Assembly: GCA_903858115.1 (NCBI GenBank)
Contig: CAIOHR010000350.1
Coordinates: 1-60,061 of the forward strand
Reading direction: 5' to 3'
Length of the DNA stretch: 60,061 nucleotides
Source of the DNA: an uncultured Pirellula sp.
GTDB taxonomy: Bacteria; Planctomycetota; Planctomycetia; Pirellulales; Pirellulaceae
The translations under genes and the position numbers were made by a program. The notes under the pieces were generated by a model. The model had not been told where the DNA came from, did no database searches, and saw only the letters and a list, made by a program, of their open reading frames with translations. Below are positions 43,086-51,938 of the stretch, one piece after another. Position 1 is the stretch's first letter, and every line of letters starts with the position of its first letter.

Positions 43086-43202
43086 CCTAGCCTTTAGAAT
43101 TGTCTCGAATGGAACAAGGTGAGTAGGTCGCGATCAGTTAGCGACCTACAACGAGACTTGCACTTAGGATCGGGCATTTCGCGCTGCGTTCAATCTGAGG
43201 TA

Positions 43203-43910
43203 ATGGTGGAGAGAGTCTTCCAAGTTAGCGGCGTCAGCAAGGTCTACCGTATGGGAGATGTGGAAGTGCACGCTCTGCGTGGTGTTGATTTAGAGCTCTA
43301 CCGTGGTGAGTTTGTTGTCGTTTTGGGTGCTTCAGGAAGTGGGAAATCGACCTTACTCAATATCTTGGGTGGGCTAGATACCCCAACCAGCGGGACGGTC
43401 AAGTTTCTTGATCACGACTTGACGAGCGCGGATGAAGATGAGCGCACCAAGTTTCGTCGCGATCATGTGGGTTTCGTTTTTCAGTTTTACAATCTGATCT
43501 CAGGTTTGACTTCCCTTGAGAACGTAGCTTTGGTGGCAGAAATTGCGCAGCACCCATTGGATCCGATTCAATCCCTTGAAATTGTTGGGTTGGGAAATAG
43601 AGCTTCTCACTATCCATCGCAGCTATCCGGAGGCGAACAGCAGCGAGTAGCCATCGCACGAGCCATCGGCAAGCGCCCCGATGTGCTTCTGTGTGATGAA
43701 CCGACGGGGGCGCTAGACATCAAGACGGGTATTGTCGTGCTCGAAGCGATCGCACGAGCCAATAGTGAACTCGGAACTCTTACGGTTGTAATCACTCACA
43801 ATGCATCCATTGCTGATATGGCGGATCGAGTTATAACGATGATTGATGGCCAGATTTCGAAGGTCGAAGTCAAGTCGCATAAGCGATTGCCTCGCGAATT
43901 GGTCTGGTAA
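43203..43910 (+). CDS. ABC transporter ATP-binding protein (LolD/MacB type), 235 aa
   Basis: Walker A GASGSGKST at residues 42-50, Q-loop GFVFQFYNLI, signature LSGGEQQR, Walker B VLLCDEPTGALD and the H-loop VITHN. The sequence type VHALRGVDLELYRGEFVVVLG is that of MacB/LolD/DevA ATPases, which drive FtsX-like permeases. I use ATG 43203; extension upstream to 43119 is without a family match. The permease starts 3 bp after the stop and the adaptor gene follows with a 4-bp overlap, so the three form one operon. Likely substrate: lipid, peptide or glycolipid export across the envelope. Confidence 0.92.
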   Translation: MVERVFQVSGVSKVYRMGDVEVHALRGVDLELYRGEFVVVLGASGSGKSTLLNILGGLDTPTSGTVKFLDHDLTSADEDERTKFRRDHVGFVFQFYNLISGLTSLENVALVAEIAQHPLDPIQSLEIVGLGNRASHYPSQLSGGEQQRVAIARAIGKRPDVLLCDEPTGALDIKTGIVVLEAIARANSELGTLTVVITHNASIADMADRVITMIDGQISKVEVKSHKRLPRELVW

Positions 43911-43913
43911 AGC

Positions 43914-46280
43914 ATGATGCTCAATCGAGTACTCTGGTCTGACCTTAGACGCATGTGGCAGCAGTCCGTGGCTATCAGTTTTCTGTTAGCCTGTGGCATC
44001 GCCACCTTTATCATGTCGACGAGTGCGATGCGCTCGCTGGGAGTCAGTCGCGATCGGTACTATCGGGACTATCGATTTTCGGAAGTCTTCGCGGTTCTAA
44101 CTCGAGCTCCACACAGCCTGGCCGCTCGTCTGAAAAGCATTCCAGGAATTGAACAATTGCAGACACGCATTGTGCGGAGTGTGTTGCTTGATATCCCTTC
44201 GATGATCGAACCAGCCTCTTGCCGATTGGTCTCGATCGAGAGCGATCCAGCCCAAGGCCTCAATCGCATTTGTTTGCGGAAAGGGCGATTCCCAGATGCA
44301 AACTCACGAAATGAGGTTATCGCGAGTGAACCTTTTGCGGATGCTCATCGCATTCAGCCCGGCGATGATTTGATGGTCAATATGGATGGTCGCAAGGAAA
44401 AACTTATCATCGTAGGCATTGGGCTATCCCCCGAGTTCGTCTACACCGTTCAGCCGGGTTTGTTGCTTACGGATGATCGGCGATTTGGGATTCTTTGGAT
44501 GCCACGACATTCGATGGAAGCAGCTTTCAACATGGAAGGAGCCTTTAACAATCTCACTGCTACTCTTGATCCGGATGCTTCGATCGCCGATGTACTTTAT
44601 CAAGTCGACAGATCATTGAAGCCGTATGGAGGTGCAGGTGCATACACCCGCCGCGACCAAGAGTCGGACCGTCGCTTGAGTGACGAGATGCATCAAATGC
44701 AAAGCATGGCGTATGTGACTCCATTCATCTTTTTGTCGGTCTCTGCTTTTCTGTTCAACATTGTTCTCACGCGAATGATTCACCAACAAAAGGAACAGAT
44801 CGCTTCGTTGCGTTCGTTCGGATTTACTCGCTATGAATTGGCTTTTCACTATTTCAAGTTTCTGGTAGTTCTTGTTGCATGTGGATCTTCCGTGGGATGG
44901 CTAGTTGGTTGGCGGCTGTCGATTTGGATGACGGATACCTACTCAATATTCTTTCGGTTTCCGATTGTCGTTCACGCATTCGCGTTTCGAGAAGCAGTTA
45001 TGGCTTCGCTGATCGGATTCTTGGCTGCGGCCGTGGGCAGCTTTGGTGCCTTGAGGGAAGTATTTCGATTGGAACCAGCGGTCGCGATGCGTCCCGAGCC
45101 ACCACAAACTCTTGGAAGCGACTGGCTCGACCGTGCGGGCTTAGGCACGTTGCTTTCTCCTATGGGTAAAATGATCTTGCGTCGTGTCGAGAGCAACGCC
45201 ATGGCCACGACACTTTCGATTTTTGGCATTGCCATGGGGGTTGCTGTCTTGGTGCTTGGATCCTTCATGGAAGATACGATAGCATTCGTCATGGATGTCC
45301 AGTTTGGCCGTTCGCAGCGCCAGGATGTAATGCTAATATTCAATGATCCGAAGTCGGCTAGTGGACTTTACGATGCGACCCATCTGCCGGGAGTTACCCG
45401 AGTTGAGCCATTTCGCGCGGTGCCGGTACGAATTCGGCACGGAACGAATCAATATCGACTCACTTTGATGGGGTTAACAGAGCGTCCGGAGCTCTATCGG
45501 ATTCTGGATGAGGAACAGAAACCAATCGCTTTTCCCGAGGGGAGCGGACTTACCCTGACGAAGAAGCTTTGCGAGCTGCTGGGTGTTCAGAGGAACGATA
45601 TTGTCACCATCGAGATTCTCGAGAACGATCGGAAACCGGAAACCATGCAGGTATCTTCGGTCTTCTCCAACTATACTGCTCCGGCTGCGTTCCTCAATCG
45701 GACGGACCTTCATCGATTGATGCAGGAGAGCGAGCGGCCGTCCGGTGTATTTATGTCGGTGGATTCGAAAGAAGTCGATTTGCTTTATGAGGCGGTCAAA
45801 GAAACCCCGGCCATTGCTGGTGTCCTCGACAACAATGCAGCTCGCAAGAGCTTCAAGGATTTGATACAGGCCAACACTCGCATTATGCGAATCGTGAACT
45901 CGATTTTTGGGGTCGTGATCGCGATTGGAGTTATTTACAACGCAGCACTCATTGCGTTAGCGGAGAGTAGTCGCGATTTGGCGACGCTACGTGTGATTGG
46001 TTTTTCAAGACGAGAAGCAGCGACCGTTCTCGTGGGAGAGGTAGCGATTATCACGTTGTTGGCCATACCGATTGGATTGCCGGTTGGATACGGTTTTTGC
46101 TACCTTGCGACCTTGGCAATCGACACTGAAACACATCGATTTCCGCTGGTTGTCAGTCGGCACACGTTTGCTTATGCCACACTTGTCATTCTGATGGCTG
46201 CACTGGCATCGACCTTGATTGTGCGTCGCATGCTCAATCAACTGGACTTGGTGTCGGTTTTGAAGGTAAAGGTATCGTGA
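43914..46280 (+). CDS. FtsX-like ABC permease with two membrane domains, 788 aa
   Basis: N-terminal helix (SVAISFLLACGIATFIM), a periplasmic region of about 230 residues, then a three-helix FtsX block near residues 265-400 (TPFIFLSVSAFLFNIVLTRM to LIGFLAAAVGSFGAL), a second periplasmic section beginning after AMATTLSIFGIAMGVAVLVLG, and a final block near 660-785 (FGVVIAIGVIYNAALIALAE to LVILMAALAS). This is the long permease of MacB/DevC-type exporters, partner of the upstream ATPase. GTGA overlap (4 bp) with the adaptor. The cargo is not deducible. Confidence 0.9.
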   Translation: MMLNRVLWSDLRRMWQQSVAISFLLACGIATFIMSTSAMRSLGVSRDRYYRDYRFSEVFAVLTRAPHSLAARLKSIPGIEQLQTRIVRSVLLDIPSMIEPASCRLVSIESDPAQGLNRICLRKGRFPDANSRNEVIASEPFADAHRIQPGDDLMVNMDGRKEKLIIVGIGLSPEFVYTVQPGLLLTDDRRFGILWMPRHSMEAAFNMEGAFNNLTATLDPDASIADVLYQVDRSLKPYGGAGAYTRRDQESDRRLSDEMHQMQSMAYVTPFIFLSVSAFLFNIVLTRMIHQQKEQIASLRSFGFTRYELAFHYFKFLVVLVACGSSVGWLVGWRLSIWMTDTYSIFFRFPIVVHAFAFREAVMASLIGFLAAAVGSFGALREVFRLEPAVAMRPEPPQTLGSDWLDRAGLGTLLSPMGKMILRRVESNAMATTLSIFGIAMGVAVLVLGSFMEDTIAFVMDVQFGRSQRQDVMLIFNDPKSASGLYDATHLPGVTRVEPFRAVPVRIRHGTNQYRLTLMGLTERPELYRILDEEQKPIAFPEGSGLTLTKKLCELLGVQRNDIVTIEILENDRKPETMQVSSVFSNYTAPAAFLNRTDLHRLMQESERPSGVFMSVDSKEVDLLYEAVKETPAIAGVLDNNAARKSFKDLIQANTRIMRIVNSIFGVVIAIGVIYNAALIALAESSRDLATLRVIGFSRREAATVLVGEVAIITLLAIPIGLPVGYGFCYLATLAIDTETHRFPLVVSRHTFAYATLVILMAALASTLIVRRMLNQLDLVSVLKVKVS

Positions 46281-47503
46281 AAAAGTTTTTGCAGAAACTT
46301 CCTTGGAGCATAGCAGCTTTACTATTGCTGGGAGGGCTTTTCTATGGCTTTTGGCCTGAAGCTGTACAAGTGGATTCGGCTCAGGTTCAAAGAGGGCCGT
46401 TGCGAGTCACGGTGAATGACGATGGAGAGACACGCATTCGTGAGAAGTACATAGTTTCCTCACCGATGACTGGCCAACTTCTGCGTGTCCAGTTGCACGC
46501 GGGCGATGAGGTCGAGGCGGGAAAAACAGTCATCGCGCAGATTGTTCCATCGGCTCCGAGTTTGCTTGATTCTCGCGCACGTGCTGAATTGGAAGCGAGA
46601 GTTCAAGCAGCCGAGGCAGCCAAGATGCAAGCTGACGCTACTTTCGAAAGCGCGTGTCAAATGGAGGGCATGGCCCAACATAGCCTCGAGCGAGCCGCCA
46701 AACTCGTCACGTCGGAGTCGATCTCCCCGCAAGAACGGGATGAAATCGAACATCAAGCTGCGGTGGCGAGAGCCAATGTTCGTGCCGCAGAGTTTACAGT
46801 CAAGGTAAGATCCTTTGAGGAGCTGCAGGCAAGAGTCGCGTTGGGCCGAATCCAGAACATGGAGAGCGAAGATCCTAGTAGTATGATCACTTTGCTCGCT
46901 CCTACGAACGGTCGAGTATTGCGAGTGCTTCGAGAAGACATGGGAGTCGTTCCGGTTGGCGCCGCGCTGGTTGAAATTGGCGATATCTCTGACCTGGAGT
47001 TGGTCGTGGATATCCTGTCCACAGAAGCCGTTCGTATCAAACCCGGAAACCCAATAGAAGTCCTTCATTGGGGTGGCCGAGAAACATTGCATGCGATCGT
47101 CAGACGAGTCGAACCGTCTGCCTTTTTGAAGGTTTCGGCGTTGGGTGTCGAGGAAAAGCGAGTGAACGTCATTGCCGATTTTATTGAACCTCAATCGAAA
47201 CGTGATGGTATCGGCGATGGCTTTCGTATCGAAGCGAAGATCATCGTGGAACAGACGAATCCCGAGTCCCTTCGTGTTGCCTCTGGGGCCTTGTTCCGAG
47301 ACAGTAACGATTGGTATGTCTATCGTGTCGTAAACGGTAAAGCAAGAAAAGCAAAAGTAGATATCGGCGTCACCAATGGGATCGAGACTGAGATTCTTCG
47401 CGGCGTGACGGATCTCGACACAGTCATCGTTTATCCGACTGACCAAGTATACGATGGAGTCCGCGTACAATCGTCGGAATCGAATGCGTGGGATTCCAAC
47501 TGA
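46277..47503 (+). CDS. HlyD-type periplasmic adaptor (membrane-fusion) protein, 408 aa
   Basis: GTG start overlapping the permease stop. A single N-terminal membrane anchor (WSIAALLLLGGLFYGFW), then a biotinyl-lipoyl half motif VSSPMTGQLLRVQLHAGDEV, a long coiled-coil hairpin (about residues 95-190), and the returning lipoyl half LLAPTNGRVLRVLREDMGVV, followed by a beta-barrel domain. It completes a tripartite exporter with the ATPase and permease; a TolC-like outer membrane protein is encoded at 52871-54811 but is not in this operon. It converges on the phosphatidyltransferase gene with 48 bp between stops. Confidence 0.9.
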   Translation: MKKFLQKLPWSIAALLLLGGLFYGFWPEAVQVDSAQVQRGPLRVTVNDDGETRIREKYIVSSPMTGQLLRVQLHAGDEVEAGKTVIAQIVPSAPSLLDSRARAELEARVQAAEAAKMQADATFESACQMEGMAQHSLERAAKLVTSESISPQERDEIEHQAAVARANVRAAEFTVKVRSFEELQARVALGRIQNMESEDPSSMITLLAPTNGRVLRVLREDMGVVPVGAALVEIGDISDLELVVDILSTEAVRIKPGNPIEVLHWGGRETLHAIVRRVEPSAFLKVSALGVEEKRVNVIADFIEPQSKRDGIGDGFRIEAKIIVEQTNPESLRVASGALFRDSNDWYVYRVVNGKARKAKVDIGVTNGIETEILRGVTDLDTVIVYPTDQVYDGVRVQSSESNAWDSN

Positions 47504-47551
47504 ATCGGATAGCTGCGATGGCACAAAAGTAAAGCTTCGCGTTGAACCTTT

Positions 47552-48220
47552 TTACTGTGAGTTCGTTGCGGAATTACTACGGTCGTTTCTCGGCATCACA
47601 TGAAGTATAGACAGGACGTCGGCTCGCCATTTCGTCAGAGTCCAGGTGATTGCAGTTGCCTCTAGATTGGTTAGCGTGACTAAAAACATTGAAATACGAA
47701 ATGGCCAAACGGTATAGTCCAATAACAAACAAATCGCTCCTGCCAACACGAACCATTGGGATACTTTGGCACCGTAAGTATGGTAGCTTGGAACACGGCC
47801 ATACTTCCAAAGACCTGCTCCCGTCGTAAGCAAGTAGCTGAGCAGACCAATCATCCACCAACCTGCTTCGCGAAGGAGTACTTCCCCACGAAAATGGAAC
47901 AGCCCGAAGAAGAGCGCTCCATACAAAACCGAATCTGCAAAACTATCCAGTCGTGCTCCAAAGTCAGAACGTTGCTTTAGCCAGCGTGCCAACCGACCAT
48001 CAATCCAATCACTCAGGTTGAGCACAACAAAGATACTCGTAAAGAGCACAAGTCGGCTTTGAATGGCTATCCAAAAAAGCCAAAATGCACCCATCAAACG
48101 AATGCTGCAAATGATGTTGGGGATCGTGAAATACTTGTGTTGATATACGCCCTCTGTTTCGACTAGATCGCTGTTGGCGGATAGAGATGGAGGTTTATCA
48201 GGAGATTGGATGGGTTCCAT
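47552..48220 (-). CDS. CDP-alcohol phosphatidyltransferase, 222 aa
   Basis: Multi-helix membrane protein with the CDP-alcohol motif D-x2-D-G-x2-A-R-x8-G-x3-D-x3-D at residues 71-96 (DWIDGRLARW..., Gly88, Asp92, Asp96), fully conserved. It transfers a phosphatidyl group from CDP-diacylglycerol to an alcohol such as glycerol phosphate. The alcohol is not settled by sequence; PgsA-like is a reasonable guess. It follows the CdsA gene by 28 bp on the same strand, so substrate supply and use are co-expressed. Confidence 0.88.
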   Translation of the reverse strand: MEPIQSPDKPPSLSANSDLVETEGVYQHKYFTIPNIICSIRLMGAFWLFWIAIQSRLVLFTSIFVVLNLSDWIDGRLARWLKQRSDFGARLDSFADSVLYGALFFGLFHFRGEVLLREAGWWMIGLLSYLLTTGAGLWKYGRVPSYHTYGAKVSQWFVLAGAICLLLDYTVWPFRISMFLVTLTNLEATAITWTLTKWRADVLSILHVMPRNDRSNSATNSQ

Positions 48221-48248
48221 ACAGACGTTCGTTCCTACGCAATTTCAG

Positions 48249-49211
48249 TCATCTCAAGACGAGGATGGCTTGGACAAAGAAAAAAAATACTGGGGCCGCA
48301 AACGTTAGACTATCAACCCGATCTATCATGCCTCCTTGGCCTGGCAGTAGTTTTCCACTGTCTTTGATGCCAATATCTCGTTTGATCCCAGATTTATTGA
48401 GGTCTCCCAGAAACCCGAACGTCGAAATCAATAGACCAGAAAGAACGGCAAGAACTATGCCGGTGCTCATCGATTTCTGCATGAAGGTTGTCAACCAAGG
48501 TGCGAGCAATACAGCCAGGAGTGTCGTTACTATCATCGCACCGAGTAGCCCCTCAAGTGATTTGTTGGGGGACACGCGCGGCCAGAGCTTGTTCCGACCC
48601 AATGCACGTCCAATAATCGCTTGCGCGATATCGTTGGTTTCTGTCAATAACACGAGGTACAGAAACCAACCTAGGTGTCCAACCCAAGGTTCCGGTAAGT
48701 CAGGTAAAGTCAACAGAAGAAAGGCATGCGACAAACAGTAAACGAACAAGAGGACTCCCCAAATCAAGGCTGCGGTTGTTCGAATAAAGTCCTGAACTAA
48801 ACCGAGCGAAACTCGTGTCGCTCCCACCACGATGAGGACTGCAGCAGGCGCAATGGATCGTGTCGACTCTGCATAACCAAGGAGCAAAAGGGAGTAGTAG
48901 ACTGGCACGATCGAAAAGACGACGATCGCGGTTGGTCTGCCGACCTGATTCCAGCCAATGATTCTCAAGTACTCCTGCAAAGAAAGCAATCCAGCGACCG
49001 CGAGAAGGCCTGCCACTCCAATTGTGCCGAATAATAAAGCGATCGTTAGCAGGACCGCTAACACCCACCACGTGCGGACACTATTTCGATGCGATTGCGA
49101 CTTCTCGTCTGCAAACCCTCGAAGCATTGCAAGCCTAACCGATGTTCCTAAAGTCAGGATTGCAAACAGACCAACAATGACCCAAAGGCAGCGGAAGGAA
49201 GGAAAGAACAA
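48249..49211 (-). CDS. cdsA: Phosphatidate cytidylyltransferase (CdsA-like), 320 aa
   Basis: About eight membrane helices and the C-terminal signature of CdsA: SPNKSLEGLLGA, then GDLNKSGIKRDIGIKDSG and LLPGQGGMIDRVDSL (usual form LLPGHGGxLDRxDS, here with Gln for His). It makes CDP-diacylglycerol from phosphatidate and CTP for phospholipid synthesis. It sits upstream of the CDP-alcohol phosphatidyltransferase. Start ATG 49211; the start of the neighbouring phosphoesterase is 288 bp away, and that gap holds nothing recognised. Confidence 0.9.
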   Translation of the reverse strand: MFFPSFRCLWVIVGLFAILTLGTSVRLAMLRGFADEKSQSHRNSVRTWWVLAVLLTIALLFGTIGVAGLLAVAGLLSLQEYLRIIGWNQVGRPTAIVVFSIVPVYYSLLLLGYAESTRSIAPAAVLIVVGATRVSLGLVQDFIRTTAALIWGVLLFVYCLSHAFLLLTLPDLPEPWVGHLGWFLYLVLLTETNDIAQAIIGRALGRNKLWPRVSPNKSLEGLLGAMIVTTLLAVLLAPWLTTFMQKSMSTGIVLAVLSGLLISTFGFLGDLNKSGIKRDIGIKDSGKLLPGQGGMIDRVDSLTFAAPVFFFFVQAILVLR

Positions 49212-49499
49212 GCTTAGACCCTAAACAAAATATAGTGAATGGAACGCAATCCGTTCGCACCATTTCCATCGAACAATCTATCCGAACGATATAATTCGAA
49301 TCTCAAGATTGGTTTTCAATTAAACAGGTCCGGACCGCAATGCACTTCAACTATGCCGCATTTTTCATACCAACACACGCGGCATCTCTCTGTGTTTTGT
49401 ACGTAAGCCTTGGCTTGTGCGAGGATTTGTCATACTCTACGACGTAAACTCCGTGTTCCTTAACAGCCACGATTCGTCCAAACCTCTGGAAAAGCCCAA

Positions 49500-50351
49500 G
49501 TGGATTGTACCGAAAAACCCATTAAAATACTTCAAATATCCGACCTTCATTTTGGTCCTCCCTATGTTAAAAAGGTCGGCGAAGCTGCGCTTAGGATGGC
49601 CTTTGAACTTCATCCCGACGCAATAATTATCAATGGCGACCTAACTCAGCGCGCCAAGAGAGAGCAATTTGAAGCGGCAAAAAAATACTTGGGGCGACTG
49701 CCCCAAATTCCGCAATTGGTTATTCCAGGAAATCACGATGTTCCACTCTACCGTTTCCTGGAACGCATGCTCGATCCCCATCGACTTTATCGAGAGATCA
49801 TCGCTCAAGAACTCAATCCGGTGCTTAAGATCGACGGAGCTGTAATCGTCGGTTTGGATTCGACCGCACCTCGTACAGCTATCAGCAACGGTCATATCTT
49901 CAAATGGCAATTGGACCACTGCGAGCGAGCCCTGCGAGAGACACCGAGCGGACTCGCAAGAATTGTTGTTGCTCACCACCATTTTGCACCGGCGCCGGAC
50001 CACCTCCGCGATCGGAGCATGCCGAACGCTAAAAGAGCGATCGAGCGATTTGTAGATTTGAATGTCGATATGATTCTGGGTGGGCACTTGCATCGAGCCT
50101 ATATTGGGAACTCACTAGACTTCTATCCTGGGGCGCATCGAGACCGAGGTATCATCATTGCCCAATGTGGAACCACAACGTCCAGGCGGGGGCGAGGACG
50201 CGAGCAGGAGAAAAACTCGCTCAACCAAATTGAAGTCGGACAGAAAACGATTACCATCGTTCACTTTATGTACTTCCATGAAAGCGATTCGTTTGAGGAG
50301 ACGAGCCGGCATACCTTTCGTCGGAGTTCTTTCTTCCATACTACTGGGTAA
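49500..50351 (+). CDS. Calcineurin-like metallophosphoesterase, 283 aa
   Basis: All metallophosphoesterase blocks are in order: ISDLHFG (Asp15, His17), IINGDLTQ (near 44), VIPGNHDVP (near 75), VVAHHHFAP (near 157) and MILGGHLHRAYIG (near 195). The two-metal site is complete. Length and motif spacing resemble CpdA/Icc-type cyclic-nucleotide or related phosphodiesterases, but the substrate is open. A GTG start at 49500 is used; no ATG is near. The gene ends in a run of short repeats. Confidence 0.82.
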   Translation: MDCTEKPIKILQISDLHFGPPYVKKVGEAALRMAFELHPDAIIINGDLTQRAKREQFEAAKKYLGRLPQIPQLVIPGNHDVPLYRFLERMLDPHRLYREIIAQELNPVLKIDGAVIVGLDSTAPRTAISNGHIFKWQLDHCERALRETPSGLARIVVAHHHFAPAPDHLRDRSMPNAKRAIERFVDLNVDMILGGHLHRAYIGNSLDFYPGAHRDRGIIIAQCGTTTSRRGRGREQEKNSLNQIEVGQKTITIVHFMYFHESDSFEETSRHTFRRSSFFHTTG

Positions 50352-50407
50352 TCGCTTCCCCACTACGAATCGCTCCCCACTACTCGGTGATCGTGCTTCC
50401 CGACTAG
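50335..50407. repeat. Three to four degenerate about 20-bp tandem units at the phosphoesterase 3' end
   Basis: Units begin ACTACTGGGTAATCG, ACTACGAATCGC and ACTACTCGGTGATCG and share TTCCCC/TCCCC endings; the first overlaps the phosphoesterase stop codon. No terminator stem is obvious. The run lies between the convergent ends of the phosphoesterase and PLP-enzyme genes. Confidence 0.4.
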
Positions 50408-50491
50408 ATCATCCCCTTTATCTGCCGCTGTCTGCACGTCGCGGGAAAGTGAATTCGCAGTTCGGTAGCACTTTCTGGCCACCATTTGTTT

Positions 50492-51634
50492 CTAGCAGGA
50501 GGCAAGTCCTTTTTGGAATGCGTTCCACAGTTGGTCGACGGGTTCGAGCCCAAACGAGAATCGCAACGTGCCTCCGTCGATGCCTAGAGTTTGGAGTTGC
50601 TGAGCCGAATAGGAACGGTGGCTTGTGGATACAGGGTGACTCAGCGTGGTGCGAGTGTCGCCCAAGCTCGGACAAAATGGAATCGTGTCCTTGACCGCAG
50701 AAATGAACTGATTTGCTTTCCGGTTGTCACCGCGAAGATGTAGCGTCAGCATATTGCCAAAACAACCCGCTGGTAGTTGTTTTATAGCAGTGGCATGGCT
50801 CGGGTGATCGGGGAGTCCAGGATAGTCGACTTCGAGCTGAGATTCGTTCGTAAGTCGTTTCGCTATTTCCATGGCGGAGTTTGCTGCATGCGTCATGCGA
50901 ACAGAGAGAGTCTCTAGTCCTCGTTGCGTAAGCCAACAATCCAGAGGGCTGCTGGCAAGTCCGAATGCACTGACAACGCCTCGTATCCGAGCCCAAGTGC
51001 GATCGGTGCCACACAACAACCCTAGCATCACATCACCGTGGCCGCAAACAAATTTGCTGAGGCTCTCCATGACGAGATCGGCACCTAATCGCAAAGGTTG
51101 GCAAAGAACCGGAGTTGCAAAGGTATTATCGACGAGGACCAATGTGTCAGCGTTCTGATGCGCCAGACTACAAATCACCTCTAGGTCTGGTACGTCGAGG
51201 CGAGGATTACCGATCGTTTCCACTAAGATCAGCCTCGGGGCTTTTTGGATCGCGGTCGCCCAAGCGGCAATGTCGGTTGCCAAAACGTCTTCGGTGAGGA
51301 TTCCCCATCGGCTGAGTTCCGACTTGAGTAGATAGGACGTCTTGCCATACAGTGGCTGGCCCAAGAGAACCAGATCGCCAGGCTTGAGCAGGGCAAGACA
51401 TGCGGCGCTGAGGGCGCTCATACCTTGCGCGGTAACGATCGCTTGATCTGCAGCATGCATTTCGCGAAGGATGGTTTCCAACGACTTTGCATTGGGATGA
51501 CCATCACGGCGGTAGATGTGTCCCTCGAGTTGGCCTCCGAGCAACTGATCCGCTTGTTCCACAGAGTCCATCACCCAGACGCCAGAGAGCTCAATGGGTG
51601 GTGAGATAGGGCGAGGATCGCGAGGGTTCATCAT
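50492..51634 (-). CDS. Cys/Met-metabolism PLP-dependent enzyme, 380 aa
   Basis: Fold type I PLP enzyme of the cystathionine gamma-synthase/gamma-lyase family. YRRDGHPNAKSLE, TAQGMSALSAACLAL, the Asp169 in LVDNTF and Lys194 in MESLSKFVCGHGDV (PLP lysine, S-x-S-K type) are present. The C-terminal half has LSHPVSTSHRSY, typical of this family. Synthase versus lyase cannot be separated by eye. It is last in an operon with an MBL hydrolase and a small membrane protein (gaps of 6 and 4 bp). Confidence 0.88.
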   Translation of the reverse strand: MMNPRDPRPISPPIELSGVWVMDSVEQADQLLGGQLEGHIYRRDGHPNAKSLETILREMHAADQAIVTAQGMSALSAACLALLKPGDLVLLGQPLYGKTSYLLKSELSRWGILTEDVLATDIAAWATAIQKAPRLILVETIGNPRLDVPDLEVICSLAHQNADTLVLVDNTFATPVLCQPLRLGADLVMESLSKFVCGHGDVMLGLLCGTDRTWARIRGVVSAFGLASSPLDCWLTQRGLETLSVRMTHAANSAMEIAKRLTNESQLEVDYPGLPDHPSHATAIKQLPAGCFGNMLTLHLRGDNRKANQFISAVKDTIPFCPSLGDTRTTLSHPVSTSHRSYSAQQLQTLGIDGGTLRFSFGLEPVDQLWNAFQKGLASC

Positions 51635-51638
51635 TGTC

Positions 51639-51932
51639 CTAGTAGGTTTCGAAGATTTGACGGTAAGACCACCAGCAAATCGCAGCAGTGATGCCGATCA
51701 GAACCGAAGTGTAGATTGTATTGATGATCGACCAAAAGATTTTTTCGGAAGGAGTGAACGACTTGCTGATCCATAAAGCAGGCAAGCCAAGGAACCCTGT
51801 CACACCGAACAGGACGACGAACATGACGATCCTTGTTGTTTGTCGATCCAACAGGGGCTCCGACTTTTTCGGCGCGGGGGGAACCGATTCCTTCAGCTCC
51901 CTCGCGTTCGAAGATTCATTCGTGTTCGACAT
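51639..51932 (-). CDS. Small two-helix membrane protein, 97 aa
   Basis: Hydrophilic N-terminus (about 35 residues, Glu/Lys/Pro-rich), then two membrane helices: IVMFVVLFGVTGFLGLPALWI and FWSIINTIYTSVLIGITAAICWW split around KSFTPSEK. No family is recognised, but the layout is typical of small planctomycete membrane proteins. It lies 6 bp after the MBL gene and 4 bp before the PLP enzyme, so it is expressed with them; a role in that operon is unknown. Confidence 0.7.
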   Translation of the reverse strand: MSNTNESSNARELKESVPPAPKKSEPLLDRQTTRIVMFVVLFGVTGFLGLPALWISKSFTPSEKIFWSIINTIYTSVLIGITAAICWWSYRQIFETY

Positions 51933-51938
51933 AGCCGA

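Noticed and set aside
46460..47524. 354-codon minus-strand frame opposite the HlyD-type adaptor
   Set aside because: The plus-strand adaptor has complete domain signals and operon overlap; the antisense frame is Cys/Arg/His-rich without motif.
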